Assembly: GCA_002307035.1 (NCBI GenBank) | Contig: DBTL01000146.1 | Coordinates: forward strand, 36,092 to 100,091 | Origin: Bacteroides sp. UBA1317 | GTDB lineage: Bacteria > Bacteroidota > Bacteroidia > Bacteroidales > Bacteroidaceae | Reading direction: 5' to 3' | DNA length: 64,000 nt | In this document: positions 28,359 to 38,084 of the stretch, piece after piece | Numbering within the stretch: position 1 is the stretch's first letter | How the letters are laid out: each line of letters opens with the position of its first letter | Made by a program: the position numbers and the translations under genes | The notes under the pieces: model-generated | What the model saw: only the letters and a program-made list of their open reading frames with translations | Database searches by the model: none | Told to the model about the DNA's origin: nothing

Positions 28359-30242
28359 TTACTCTTTCTTTAAAACGATTTTTCCGTTGTATGTCTGAGA
28401 TACTGTTTTGGCAAAGTTAGTGAACTCTTCGTATGAACTGATCGAATATTGCCCTTTTTTAAGAAATAAACGTTGTATCACCTGTATTTCCTTTCCTGTT
28501 TGTGCAACTGTGGCTGTAAAAGTTCCGAATTGATTGGTAATGAAGATCGGTTTGGGCATTGCTTCAATGCTGTACCCTTCGGGAAGTTCAATGCTGATAT
28601 TGTCTGTATCGACATATCCATCGTTTATAAAAATGTCGTAGGTTCGTTTTGCCTGGTTGGGAATGGTCAGATGATTTTGAAAAACATTGGCGGGTATGAA
28701 TAGCCGATTGCCTGTTTTGTTACCAAACTGGTTGCATTCCGTTTGAAATTGGATATCGATTGATGGATTGGCTGTTTTCTTCTCTATAATGTTAACGTTG
28801 CTAACACTGGCTTGTGTAAGGCCTATTTGTGAGCGAAGAACATCTTTTTGCTTATCAGGTTCCAATTGTGAGATGCCAGAAAGGCCTTCGTACTGAAAGA
28901 GGCCGCACTCCTGATTGGTCTTGATGGTTGCTTTCCCAGTTGGTGCTATAGAGACTTGTGCTGATCGAACTTGTGTGTTTAGCGAATCGGGATATGCCGG
29001 AAGGCGACAAAGTTCCCCGCCACTTTCTTTTATCAACAATGCATCGTGTCCGGCAATCTCACTATGGATGAATCCGAAAGGCAATTGTGCATTGGTGCAT
29101 TCAAGCCAAAGTGTATCATTTTTTAGAGGCACTTGCAAGATGACATGATTCATCTGATTCGCACTTGAGAAATCTTTTAGTAAGCGTGCATTGTCTGTAC
29201 TGATAACGGTATAATATGAAGTGATACCTAACTCTTTGAGCATTGCCCGCATATAGTTGGATAGTCCCTTGCAGTCCCCGAATCCGGTTCTGTGTACATC
29301 CATAGCCGGTGCAGGTTGCAACCCTCCAATGCCCAACTGGATGCTTACATAGCGTGTGTTTGCAGCCAGATAATCATAGATAACTTTCACCTTCTCTTTA
29401 TCAGTGCTACAGTTTGCTGTCAGACTGAGTAACTTCTCTTTAAATGCAGGAGGCAGTACGTCTCTGTCTGCTAATAATCCGTATTGCCAAATCCCATACG
29501 ATTTCCAATTGCTCATATCTCCTTGGTTGCCATCAAACACAAATGTGTTGGGAGCCAGATAAACACGAGGCAAGAGGCGCCTCAATGAAGGACCATAAGT
29601 TTCTTGTTCCAGAGCCTTCAACCCTTTAAATGTTATTTCTTCGCAAAGGCCTTCAGCGGTAGTTGTCGTTTGCATTTTTGCATCCGTATTCAATGCCTTA
29701 TATCTGTAAGTGCTTCCTGCGGGGTGATGTAAGCGGTAGGTAGCTTCTACCACAGACTGATTAAGACGGTCTTGCGGTAGAAAGGAAGGATAGTTGATGA
29801 GTCCTCCTTTATATTTTATTTCCCATTCATATTTTACGGTATAAGGATAAGAAGCCGCACTGCATTCATAAGAATAGGTATAGTCATCCGTGGTGAGCCC
29901 GGAAGAATATTCACTCATTTGTAATTCGGATTTCTTTATTTTTCGGATAAGCTTTCCTGTTTGGTCGTGAACTTCGCCTGAAAACTTAGACAATGAACTG
30001 AACTTGTCGCACATGATGATGAAGTTACCGGCATCTTTGCCTTTTTCGTTCTGTATAGTAACAGTGAACGTTTCTTTCTTTACAGCATTTGTTTCCGATT
30101 CACAAACGAAGTCTATCTGGTTATTCAAGACAATGGAATAAGCATTCTCTTTCAGTGCTACAGGTATTTCGGGCTGTGCTTGAGCGATGGCATATGTACT
30201 CCATAATATCATAACCAGAGAAATAATGGGTGTTTTTTTCAT
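28359..30242 (-). CDS. DUF3857 / transglutaminase-like exported protein (active-site residues present)
   Basis: 627 residues with a signal peptide (MKKTPIISLVMILWSTYAIAQA). A DUF3857 beta-rich N-terminal domain precedes a transglutaminase-like domain with Cys in HRTGFGDCKGLSNYMRAM, His in NQMNHVILQV and an acidic residue in LWLECTN. A further beta-rich (DUF2569-like) region ends it. Predicted periplasmic or outer-membrane-facing; the substrate is unknown. It follows a paralogous gene by 6 bases. Confidence 0.86.
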   Translation of the reverse strand: MKKTPIISLVMILWSTYAIAQAQPEIPVALKENAYSIVLNNQIDFVCESETNAVKKETFTVTIQNEKGKDAGNFIIMCDKFSSLSKFSGEVHDQTGKLIRKIKKSELQMSEYSSGLTTDDYTYSYECSAASYPYTVKYEWEIKYKGGLINYPSFLPQDRLNQSVVEATYRLHHPAGSTYRYKALNTDAKMQTTTTAEGLCEEITFKGLKALEQETYGPSLRRLLPRVYLAPNTFVFDGNQGDMSNWKSYGIWQYGLLADRDVLPPAFKEKLLSLTANCSTDKEKVKVIYDYLAANTRYVSIQLGIGGLQPAPAMDVHRTGFGDCKGLSNYMRAMLKELGITSYYTVISTDNARLLKDFSSANQMNHVILQVPLKNDTLWLECTNAQLPFGFIHSEIAGHDALLIKESGGELCRLPAYPDSLNTQVRSAQVSIAPTGKATIKTNQECGLFQYEGLSGISQLEPDKQKDVLRSQIGLTQASVSNVNIIEKKTANPSIDIQFQTECNQFGNKTGNRLFIPANVFQNHLTIPNQAKRTYDIFINDGYVDTDNISIELPEGYSIEAMPKPIFITNQFGTFTATVAQTGKEIQVIQRLFLKKGQYSISSYEEFTNFAKTVSQTYNGKIVLKKE

Positions 30243-30248
30243 AATAGA

Positions 30249-32267
30249 CTATAGTTGTGTTTTCTTCTTTAATACAATCATTTCGTTGTTCTTATCCGCT
30301 AATGTTCCCCAGAAAGTCTTTAAGCTAGGATATTCGTTCGGTGCAAAAAGCGTTCTATCCATATTAAAGAGATAGGTCATCAATATCGTACCCTCAATGA
30401 CATTGACCATATATTTGCATGTTCCTCCTCCGTCTTCGAGGCTTATCAGAATTTGTTTGGGCAATTCTTCCACTTCATATCCTTCTGGTATTTTGAGTGA
30501 GTTTGAAACTCTTAGAGTGTATGGATAGGACATTTCTATCGGGAGTTTGCGATTTTCTTGTATATACGGATTTTTGCTGATATGCTGGAAGACCATCGGG
30601 TTGACATAAATATGATCATCGCTGACTGAAGCTTGTTTTGTGAAGGTGATTTTCTCTTTGATTTGTGGACCAAACTCTTCTTTGCCTTGTTGTTGATAAT
30701 TTAACACTTTGAAAGCATCTTCAGTCTCCATGCTACCGATAAAACTAGCACTATCCTTAGCTGCCTTGAACTTTGCTCTGAACGTAGCTGCGTATTGTCC
30801 GACATAAACGGTGGTTTTTTCTCCTTTTATTGTACCGTCTTCAGCGATGGAAGCACTGACAAGAGATCTTAATTGCCCTTCTCCCGCATGGTTGAGGCTA
30901 CACCATTTTTCTTCATTCTTCTCAGAATTTACGATTCTGCCTCTGTCGACCATTAAAATAGGAGGCAATACATTAATATATCCGTTGCTAACAGATCCGT
31001 CGAGAAATACTTTTGTACTGTCGGTGTTCTGGATGCCCACAACAAAAGTGTTGAGCTTTTGTATGGATGGGTGTGTGTAAGGGAGGATACCTCTATTGCG
31101 ACAGCTCATCACTACCGGTACCGATTTAATTCCTGCATCACGTAGCATACTCATTAATATGAAGTTAATATCAGCATTGCTTCCCGAACCTGATTTTACT
31201 ACTTTGCTAATACTCTTTCCATATAGGTTATAATTTTCATCCCAAGAAATCTTTTGTTTTAGAAAGCGGAAGATCGTGGCAATCTTTTGGTCTGTTGTCA
31301 TTTCGCTGAGCGTCAGAGCCTTCATTTCTTCCTTGAAAGGGTTTTTTAGTTTTAATAGACCTCCAAAATCTTCGTCTTCCAGAAGCAGTTCGTCTATTTT
31401 CTCCCAAGTAGAAGTGAAAGAGTGATAGATCGATCCGGGAAAGTCAAGCCCAAGAAGCTCAAAGTTTATTTTGGATTTATAATCATCGGCACACCAGATG
31501 TATGAATCATCTTTCATCGCAGGCAAATCTTTTCCGATAAATGTAAGGTTGCGTGCTGTAGCATGTACCATATCCACCTGTTGTGAGTTGTTACTTCTAA
31601 CCGTGAATGTGACAGGTGAACTTTCATCCTTAGTTAGAATCTTTTCACTTCCTCTCATTTCCATATTGAATTTGAAATATTCAGGAATGCTGATGTTGTA
31701 CTCATTATAGACTACCGGTATTTCTTCCTGCATCTCCCAATCCTTCAGCTCATAATAAAAATCGGATGTGATTTTGTATTTGTATTCGATAACTGTTCCT
31801 GCTTTGACAGCAGGTATTGTGAATTTTATTTGCATGTATTTGTCGTTGAACCTCTCTTTGAATACATATTCTTTTTTCATTTTTGTTTTCACGACTTTGC
31901 CACCTTCCATGTTGTAAGAGTATGCATCTATATCTGTTACGCTTTCTTTTGATGTATTACGGCTATTTTCATAGTAAGGAATACTAATATTGGCAAATGA
32001 AGTCCCATCACTCTTGAGTATCTTAATTTTTTCTTCAACTGCATAGTAGATTTTGAAATCATCATTTAAGTAATCGTAGTAAGTCCTACCTTTCTTATAA
32101 AGAACAACTGCATTTGCGGTACTATCTTTAGCGTATGTGCTCATGGATACCTCATCGTTGGTCACTTTTCCGAATTTGGTACTTAAATCTTGCGCATATG
32201 ATGCCGTATAAAAGAGAAATGAGAAGAAGGCTATAGCCACTACCTGTAAAAATGTCGTTTTTTTCAT
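30249..32267 (-). CDS. DUF3857 / transglutaminase-like exported protein (catalytic Cys and His lost)
   Basis: 672 residues with a signal peptide (MKKTTFLQVVAIAFFSFLFYTASYAQ). The domain order equals that of the next gene, but the segment that holds the nucleophile there reads GSGSNADINFILMSML here, without Cys, and the His segment reads QKLNTFVVGI. It therefore looks like a non-catalytic partner. It is first of the three-gene run with the active-looking paralog and hemolysin III. Confidence 0.84.
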   Translation of the reverse strand: MKKTTFLQVVAIAFFSFLFYTASYAQDLSTKFGKVTNDEVSMSTYAKDSTANAVVLYKKGRTYYDYLNDDFKIYYAVEEKIKILKSDGTSFANISIPYYENSRNTSKESVTDIDAYSYNMEGGKVVKTKMKKEYVFKERFNDKYMQIKFTIPAVKAGTVIEYKYKITSDFYYELKDWEMQEEIPVVYNEYNISIPEYFKFNMEMRGSEKILTKDESSPVTFTVRSNNSQQVDMVHATARNLTFIGKDLPAMKDDSYIWCADDYKSKINFELLGLDFPGSIYHSFTSTWEKIDELLLEDEDFGGLLKLKNPFKEEMKALTLSEMTTDQKIATIFRFLKQKISWDENYNLYGKSISKVVKSGSGSNADINFILMSMLRDAGIKSVPVVMSCRNRGILPYTHPSIQKLNTFVVGIQNTDSTKVFLDGSVSNGYINVLPPILMVDRGRIVNSEKNEEKWCSLNHAGEGQLRSLVSASIAEDGTIKGEKTTVYVGQYAATFRAKFKAAKDSASFIGSMETEDAFKVLNYQQQGKEEFGPQIKEKITFTKQASVSDDHIYVNPMVFQHISKNPYIQENRKLPIEMSYPYTLRVSNSLKIPEGYEVEELPKQILISLEDGGGTCKYMVNVIEGTILMTYLFNMDRTLFAPNEYPSLKTFWGTLADKNNEMIVLKKKTQL

Positions 32268-32396
32268 GTGAATTAATTTAGCTAATACTACTAGGGTGAT
32301 TTGTGGCAGTAAATGTAAATGATATTATTTATATATTTAGCTTTTGTAACAATAAAAATTATCGGAAAATGGAAAATAATGAATAAGCATAAAAAA

Positions 32397-32429
32397 ATCC
32401 CCTTTTCAGTAGTTTTTTGAAAAGGGGAT
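32397..32429 (-). terminator. Intrinsic terminator of ddh
   Basis: On the minus strand ATCCCCTTTTCA (32429-32418) pairs with TGAAAAGGGGAT (32408-32397) and is followed by a run of seven T. Confidence 0.85.
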
Positions 32430-32484
32430 GAAACAACTATTTATTCTTTGTACACTTTATGTCTAGCGAGTTGAACGGATCATT

Positions 32485-33384
32485 TTATACCAGATGTGCG
32501 ATCAGATTTTCTCTGTCTCCATATAAGAGGTCTATTACGGGAAGTTCAATCATTGTATAGCATCCGGGTTGTTGCTTCATTGAAGCACGGGCTACGCACA
32601 CCAATACTTGGGCGGTGAGAGCCGGATTATTTATTTTCATGTTAAATTCAAGCAATTGATTCTGTGTTTTACCTGATACACCTTTGCGAGTGAGGTTGAC
32701 TCCATGTCCCATATCCAGCAAGTCGTCTACGCATGGAACTTGCGTTACATGAGTCTCGTCGTTCACAAAGTAGGCATCTGCTTTGATGGCTGCGGCCACT
32801 TCTTCAAAGTTGTATCCCTCCTTGAGTTCAATATAAACCATTCTGCGATGAATACCTGTACCTGTGGGGATGGTCATTGAAAGAGCCGCTTTTACTCCTT
32901 CAATAGCTTTTACGGCAACGGTATGCCCCATGCTCATGCCCGGCCCAAAGTTGGTATACGTAATTCCTTTTGGAGCGATTGCTTCGAACATTGTTCGTAC
33001 GATAGAATCGCTTCCGGGATCCCATCCGGCTGAGATGACAGAAACAGCGTTGTTTGCTTTTGCACAAGCCATTAATTCCCGTCGGAGATCAACAATGCCT
33101 GTGTGAATATCAAAGCTGTCTACAGTATTAATGCCCATGCCTAGAATTTCTTTAGCGTACTTTTTCACACTGCGGGTAGGTGTACAAAGTATGGCTACGT
33201 CAATCTTGCTCAACTCTTTGATGTCTTTCACTACAGGGTATTCATTCAATTCAGAAGGCTTGTCTTCTGCACCGTTGCGACGTACTACCCCGGCAATATC
33301 GAAATCGGGCGCTGCCTGAAGCGATTCCAATACATATTTTCCAATGTTGCCATATCCAATGATGGCTGCTCTAATCTTTTTCAT
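32485..33384 (-). CDS. ddh: meso-Diaminopimelate dehydrogenase
   Basis: 299 residues. It makes meso-diaminopimelate directly from tetrahydrodipicolinate with NADPH and ammonia, a one-step alternative to the acylated routes. The N-terminal Rossmann motif is IIGYGNIGKYVLESL (about 8-22), followed by VVRRN, the phosphate-binding end. SAGWDPGSDSIVRTMFEA near residue 118 is the substrate-binding stretch. A full Bacteroides promoter precedes it and a terminator follows, so it is a single-gene unit divergent from ruvA. Confidence 0.95.
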   Translation of the reverse strand: MKKIRAAIIGYGNIGKYVLESLQAAPDFDIAGVVRRNGAEDKPSELNEYPVVKDIKELSKIDVAILCTPTRSVKKYAKEILGMGINTVDSFDIHTGIVDLRRELMACAKANNAVSVISAGWDPGSDSIVRTMFEAIAPKGITYTNFGPGMSMGHTVAVKAIEGVKAALSMTIPTGTGIHRRMVYIELKEGYNFEEVAAAIKADAYFVNDETHVTQVPCVDDLLDMGHGVNLTRKGVSGKTQNQLLEFNMKINNPALTAQVLVCVARASMKQQPGCYTMIELPVIDLLYGDRENLIAHLV

Positions 33385-33426
33385 TACTTTTGTTGGTTGT
33401 GAGTTGTATTTTCTTTTTCTTTACTG

Positions 33427-33456
33427 CAAAAATAAGCCTTTTTTCAGTGAAAGCAA
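33427..33456 (-). promoter_or_regulatory. Bacteroides promoter for ddh (TTG-N19-TATTTTTG)
   Basis: On the minus strand TTG (33456-33454), 19 bases, then TATTTTTG (33434-33427), 42 bases before the ddh start. Confidence 0.65.
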
Positions 33457-33513
33457 TAGTAAAAATGCAAAAGTAGTCATCTTTGCACATGTGCGGAATA
33501 AACTAAAAATCGT

Positions 33514-34104
33514 ATGATAGATTATATTAAAGGTGGAATTGCCGAGCTAACTCCGGCAACAGTGGTGGTAGATTGTAACGGATTGGGCTATGGCGTAAAT
33601 ATCTCATTGAACACGTACTCTGCCATTCAGGGGAAAAGTAGTTGTAAGCTGTATATCTATGAAGCCATTCGCGAAGATGCGTATGTTCTTTATGGCTTTG
33701 CTGATAAGCAGGAAAGGGAACTGTTTTTGTTGCTTATTTCCGTGTCGGGTATTGGCGGTAATACTGCTCGTATGATACTCTCCGCACTTTCTCCGGCAGA
33801 GCTTTGCAATGTGATCAGTTCGGAGAATGCCAATTTACTCAAAACAGTAAAAGGGATCGGCTTGAAAACGGCTCAACGAGTTATTATTGATTTGAAAGAT
33901 AAGATAAAGACTACATCGGGTGCCTCGGCGATTAGTGGAGGTATGCTTGCCCTGAATGCTGAGGTGAACGATGAGGCTGTAGCTGCGCTCACTATGCTGG
34001 GCTTTGCGCCCGCACCTTCGCAAAAGGTGGTTGCTCTTATCTTGCAAGAAGAACCGAATGCTCCCGTAGAAAAAGTAATAAAACTAGCGTTGAAGCGGCT
34101 CTAA
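33514..34104 (+). CDS. ruvA: Holliday junction ATP-dependent helicase subunit RuvA
   Basis: 196 residues. RuvA binds Holliday junctions and loads the RuvB motor. The N-terminal OB fold begins [20 protein letters not shown]. Helix-hairpin-helix motifs are [18 protein letters not shown] and [23 protein letters not shown]. The C-terminal domain III that contacts RuvB is [17 protein letters not shown]. ruvB is not adjacent. A CATCTTTG near-match to the -7 box lies about 30 bases upstream. Confidence 0.95.
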   Translation: MIDYIKGGIAELTPATVVVDCNGLGYGVNISLNTYSAIQGKSSCKLYIYEAIREDAYVLYGFADKQERELFLLLISVSGIGGNTARMILSALSPAELCNVISSENANLLKTVKGIGLKTAQRVIIDLKDKIKTTSGASAISGGMLALNAEVNDEAVAALTMLGFAPAPSQKVVALILQEEPNAPVEKVIKLALKRL

Positions 34105-34133
34105 CGTATGACGATTGTATGTATCTTGGAATC

Positions 34134-34244
34134 GCCCCTACAAGCCTTGTGAGAGGAGTTTGTTGAACGTACGACTTCAACGTGTTGAATGTCCGTGATC
34201 AGCGTGTTGAATGTCCGTTTTCAACACGCTGATCACGGACATTC
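34134..34244 (-). repeat. Intergenic palindromic repeat, copy 2 (inverted)
   Basis: The 18-base module TACAAGCCTTGTGAGAGG here precedes the palindromes, while its reverse complement follows them in copies 1 and 3. The core contains AACGTGTTGAA, AGCGTGTTGAA and TTCAACACGCT. It lies between convergent ruvA and the lipoprotein gene and fills most of that gap. Confidence 0.75.
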
Positions 34245-34300
34245 TATAAATGGGGTGTTGTTTGTGGAGAATAGCGAATTAACATGATGTTGCTACATGA

Positions 34301-35149
34301 CTATTTTTCTTTATCTTTCGCTTTTTCTTTTTCAGCGGAATCTTGCATCTTTCTGGTGATAAACTCTATCTTGAGGTTGGCTTCCTTTCTCTCTTTCTTT
34401 ACCTGCTCAATGGAAGAAAGCAGTTGGGCGAGTTCGTAAACTCCAACCAATGCTTGTTTATCGGCTGCACTCATTGTGAAGGCATACTTACGTTCGCCAA
34501 GATATTCTACACGCACGTTTTTATCTTTGTTCATGTAGAGGAAGCTCATCACATGTCCATCCTGACCTAGTTTATAGTCGGCCTTCTCTATTTTTTCTCC
34601 CAAATTAGTTGTTTCATAGCTATCTTTAGAAGCCGGAGTCTCCGAAAAACTGCCATCGGCAGCGGTAACCTTCACGGCCGAATGATGAATATTGCTTCCA
34701 CCACAATAGATGGAAGTCATCACCATGGCGCCACGTTCGTTGACTTGAAAGCGGAGATAGGAGCGATGGAGATTCTTCTCTACCACTTGCGTGGGCCAGA
34801 AGTAGTTTCCTATATCCTGGTATTCGGCATTCTTTTCAAAAACAAACTTCCCTTTCAGAGCCTCAAATTCTTTCTGCTTTACCTGAAGCGTACTGTCCAG
34901 GTAGACAAGACTATGTTCCTGTTCTTTCAGTTCGGCTTGCTGTATTATTTTTAACCCTTCTCGGCGAGCTTTGAATGCTTTCGGATAGAGGATTTTTATG
35001 CTATCTACCTGTAGTTTGGCTTCACTGTAATTTCCTTTTTGCAGTGCTTCACGAGCTGCTTGCAACTTTTCGCCTGCTTTCTTCTCCACATCATTGCCAC
35101 AGGCGGCTAATAATGTAGCTGTGCATACCCAAATTAAAAGTTTCTTCAT
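34301..35149 (-). CDS. Putative lipoprotein with helical N-terminal segment
   Basis: 282 residues. A lipoprotein signal is clear (MKKLLIWVCTATLLAACGND, lipobox LAAC). A Lys/Ala/Glu-rich helical segment follows (about 22-100, coiled-coil-like), then a beta-rich middle with MVMTSIYCGGSNIHHSAVKV, and a charged C-terminal helix ending in KEKAKDKEK. I do not recognise a named family. It is probably tethered to a membrane. It is divergent from the CCA-adding enzyme, with which it shares a symmetric promoter region. Confidence 0.75.
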   Translation of the reverse strand: MKKLLIWVCTATLLAACGNDVEKKAGEKLQAAREALQKGNYSEAKLQVDSIKILYPKAFKARREGLKIIQQAELKEQEHSLVYLDSTLQVKQKEFEALKGKFVFEKNAEYQDIGNYFWPTQVVEKNLHRSYLRFQVNERGAMVMTSIYCGGSNIHHSAVKVTAADGSFSETPASKDSYETTNLGEKIEKADYKLGQDGHVMSFLYMNKDKNVRVEYLGERKYAFTMSAADKQALVGVYELAQLLSSIEQVKKERKEANLKIEFITRKMQDSAEKEKAKDKEK

Positions 35150-35172
35150 GTAATATGTTTCTTTATGAACAA

Positions 35173-35208
35173 CAAAAATACAAATAATATCAGTTTTTTG
35201 TATTTTTG
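35173..35208. promoter_or_regulatory. Divergent facing -7 boxes (lipoprotein / CCA enzyme)
   Basis: CAAAAATA (35173-35180) is TATTTTTG on the minus strand, and TATTTTTG (35201-35208) is the plus-strand counterpart; with neighbouring A/T bases they form a wide inverted repeat. -33 elements are unclear. Confidence 0.4.
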
Positions 35209-35232
35209 TAGCCTAAAACTTAATAAAGAAGC

Positions 35233-36669
35233 ATGATAGAGTTGACAAAGGAGGAGTTGAAGCTGCGTTTCAGTGATAAAATATTTAATCAGATATCAGA
35301 GACAGCCGACGCATTGGGGCTGGAATGTTATACAGTAGGGGGGTACGTACGTGATATCTTCTTGCAACGTCCCTCGAAAGATATAGATGTAGTGGTAGTA
35401 GGTAGTGGCATTGAGATGGCGGAAGCACTGGGCCAGCGATTGGGTAAAGGTGCCCATGTGGCTGTCTTCAAGAACTTTGGCACTGCGCAAGTGAAATATT
35501 ACGGTACGGAGGTGGAATTTGTGGGTGCCCGAAAAGAGTCTTATCAGCGTGATTCTCGTAAACCGATTGTGGAGGATGGAACGTTGGAGGATGATCAGAA
35601 CCGTCGGGACTTTACCATCAATGCAATGGCCGTCTGCCTCAACAAGGCACGTTTCGGAGAACTGATCGATCCGTTTGGAGGCATGGATGATCTCAAAGAG
35701 AAGACCATTCGTACGCCTCTCGATCCTGATATCACCTTTAGTGACGATCCGCTTCGCATGATGCGTTGCATTCGTTTTGCTGCACAGCTCAATTTCTATA
35801 TTGATGATGATACGTTTGAGTCACTCTGTCGCAACAAAGAGCGGATAGAGATTATTTCAAAAGAACGCATTGCCGATGAGTTGAATAAGATTATACTGGC
35901 TCCTGTGCCTTCAAAAGGATTTATCGATCTTGATCGTTCTGGCCTTTTGCCACTCATTTTCCCCGAATTGGTGGCTATGCAGGGAATAGAAACGCGCAAT
36001 GGTAAGGCGCATAAAGATAATTTTTATCATACGCTTGAAGTGCTCGATAATATAAGTAAGTACACCGACAATCTTTGGTTGCGTTGGGCTGCTTTGCTGC
36101 ACGACATAGCGAAACCTGTTACCAAGCGTTGGGAACCGCAAGCCGGGTGGACTTTTCATAATCATAATTTCATTGGCGAGCGAATGATACCTACTATCTT
36201 TCGCAACATGAAGCTTCCCATGAATGAAAAGATGAAATATGTGCAGAAGCTTGTCAGCCTGCATATGCGCCCCATCGTGATAGCCAATGATATCGTGACC
36301 GATTCTGCGGTACGTCGCCTGCTCTTTGAAGCGAGTGATGATATAGAAGATTTGATGACGCTTTGCGAAGCTGATATCACGTCGAAGAACTCGGAAAGAA
36401 AGCAACGTTTTCTGAATAACTTTCAGCTGGTGAGACAGAAGTTGAAAGACCTTGAAGAAAGAGACCGCGTGCGTAATTTCCAACCTCCTGTAAGTGGAGA
36501 GGAGATTATGGAAGTGTTTGGCTTGAAACCTTGTCAGGAAGTAGGGGCTTTGAAAAGCGCCATTAAAGATGCCATTCTGGATGGGGTGATTCCAAATGAA
36601 TATGAAGCAGCTTATGCCTTTATGCTTCAACGAGCTGAAAAGATGGGCTTAAAGCCTGTGAAAGAGTAG
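35233..36669 (+). CDS. CCA tRNA nucleotidyltransferase / poly(A) polymerase family with HD domain
   Basis: 478 residues of the class II nucleotidyltransferase family, which adds or repairs the CCA end of tRNA. The head domain has GGYVRDIFLQRPSKDIDVVV (about 36-55) with the metal-binding DxD, then RRDFTINAMA and FSDDPLRMMRCIRFAAQL. An HD domain follows with LLHDIAKP near residue 293. C-terminal to it is a helical tail. This length and fusion are common in Bacteroidetes. CCA addition is the likely activity, but poly(A) polymerases share these motifs. Confidence 0.92.
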   Translation: MIELTKEELKLRFSDKIFNQISETADALGLECYTVGGYVRDIFLQRPSKDIDVVVVGSGIEMAEALGQRLGKGAHVAVFKNFGTAQVKYYGTEVEFVGARKESYQRDSRKPIVEDGTLEDDQNRRDFTINAMAVCLNKARFGELIDPFGGMDDLKEKTIRTPLDPDITFSDDPLRMMRCIRFAAQLNFYIDDDTFESLCRNKERIEIISKERIADELNKIILAPVPSKGFIDLDRSGLLPLIFPELVAMQGIETRNGKAHKDNFYHTLEVLDNISKYTDNLWLRWAALLHDIAKPVTKRWEPQAGWTFHNHNFIGERMIPTIFRNMKLPMNEKMKYVQKLVSLHMRPIVIANDIVTDSAVRRLLFEASDDIEDLMTLCEADITSKNSERKQRFLNNFQLVRQKLKDLEERDRVRNFQPPVSGEEIMEVFGLKPCQEVGALKSAIKDAILDGVIPNEYEAAYAFMLQRAEKMGLKPVKE

Positions 36670-36764
36670 GGGTAACCATAATCTCACATTTCTATACGTT
36701 TCTATGGTTGCTAAGGAATAATTATGTATGTTTGCGATCATCCACTTTCAAACGTAAAAGAATT

Positions 36765-38003
36765 ATGAAGAGATATCTGTTTTTTATAGTCGGCATGTCT
36801 TTTTTCCTCGTTTTAACAGGAGATATTCAGGCATGTACTTCCGCTGTTATTTCGGGTAAGGTTACTCCTGATGGCCGACCGCTATTGTGGAAGAATAGAG
36901 ATACGGACTATGCGCAAAATAGCGTGAAATATTTCTCAGGGAAGCGTTTTTCGTTTGTTGCTGTGGTAAATAGCAGGGATGATAACCCCCGTGAAATATG
37001 GATTGGAACAAACTCGGCCGGATTTTCCATTATGAACACACAATCTTATAATCTTGAAAAGGTAAAAAAGAATGAAGAGCGTGGTTCGGCCAATGGTAGC
37101 GTGATGAAACTCGCTCTTGAGGTGTGTGCAACGGTAGATGATTTTAAACATTTTCTTGATTCAATAAAGAAACCCAGTATGATAGAAGCCAACTTTGGTG
37201 TAATTGATGCAAAAGGTGGAGCTGCCATGTTTGAAGTGGGGTATTACAAATATACGTTCTATGATGCAAATAGTCCCAAGGATGCCCCTTGCGGATACCT
37301 TGCCCGGACTAATTTCTCCTTTGCCGGCGAAGTGAACAATGGTGCGGGATATGTTCGATATATGCAAGAAGATAAGCTTCTGATGCCAGCTTCTGCTACT
37401 AAAGAGATTACCCCTGCATGGATTTTTCGTGAGCTATCTCGTTCTTTTGCCAATTCATTGTTAGGCATCGATTTGAAGAATGGTAACTTCAACCGCCCAA
37501 AAACCACTGGTTGGTTTGTCGACCAAGATTTTATCGCCCGCAAAAGCACCTCTTGTTCTGTGGTTGTGCAGGGAGTGAAGAAGGATGAAAATGCAGAGTT
37601 GACTACCATGTGGACGGTTTTGGGCTATCCTCCTGCAAGTGTGGCAGTACCTGTATGGGTGAAAGGCGGGGAACAACAACTCCCGATTCTGTTAACTCGT
37701 GATAATGCGACAAAGGTTTCTCCTTTGTGTGATAAAGCAGTGACTTTGCGTGACCGCGTGTTTTCGTATACTCAAGGCTTGGGCAGTGACCGATATTTCA
37801 ACTGGGAACTTCTGTACAATGACAACAAAACCGGCTATATGCAAAGACTGGCTCCGGTAGAAGAGGAAATATTTAATCGTACCATTCCAAAACTTACTGA
37901 ATGGCGCATGCAGGGGAGGTTGAATCAGGATCAAGTAAGCTCACTCTATTCTGAACTTGATCAGTATGTTGCGGAGAAATACAAGGAGCTATTTGCACTT
38001 TAA
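36765..38003 (+). CDS. Exported Ntn-type amide hydrolase / acyltransferase (C45/C59/C69-like)
   Basis: 412 residues from the Met at 36765; an in-frame Met 19 codons upstream lies between the -7 box TATGTTTG (36727-36734) and the signal peptide and is unlikely. The signal (MKRYLFFIVGMSFFLVLTGDIQA) ends directly before Cys24 in ACTSAVISGK, so cleavage would expose Cys as the N-terminal nucleophile typical of this superfamily. GRPLLWKNRDTDY and a later NSAGFSIMNTQSYN fit too. The substrate is unknown (bile-salt-hydrolase-like, peptide or acyl amide are possible). The same Cys could instead be a lipobox Cys. Confidence 0.8.
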   Translation: MKRYLFFIVGMSFFLVLTGDIQACTSAVISGKVTPDGRPLLWKNRDTDYAQNSVKYFSGKRFSFVAVVNSRDDNPREIWIGTNSAGFSIMNTQSYNLEKVKKNEERGSANGSVMKLALEVCATVDDFKHFLDSIKKPSMIEANFGVIDAKGGAAMFEVGYYKYTFYDANSPKDAPCGYLARTNFSFAGEVNNGAGYVRYMQEDKLLMPASATKEITPAWIFRELSRSFANSLLGIDLKNGNFNRPKTTGWFVDQDFIARKSTSCSVVVQGVKKDENAELTTMWTVLGYPPASVAVPVWVKGGEQQLPILLTRDNATKVSPLCDKAVTLRDRVFSYTQGLGSDRYFNWELLYNDNKTGYMQRLAPVEEEIFNRTIPKLTEWRMQGRLNQDQVSSLYSELDQYVAEKYKELFAL

Positions 38004-38026
38004 GCCGTTTTTTCATAGAATGCTAT

Positions 38027-38056
38027 AAAAACTCATTCTCTCTATTCCGAGTTTTT
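38027..38056 (+). terminator. Terminator of the Ntn hydrolase gene
   Basis: AAAAACTC (38027-38034) pairs with GAGTTTTT (38049-38056) over a 14-base loop, 24 bases after the stop. The stem is short. Confidence 0.5.
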
Positions 38057-38084
38057 GTGCTTTTCAAAAACGCTTAGTGGGAGG

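Noticed and set aside
35911..36630. Long antisense frame (239 codons) in the CCA enzyme gene
   Set aside because: Shadow of a well-supported gene; no signal, motif or promoter.
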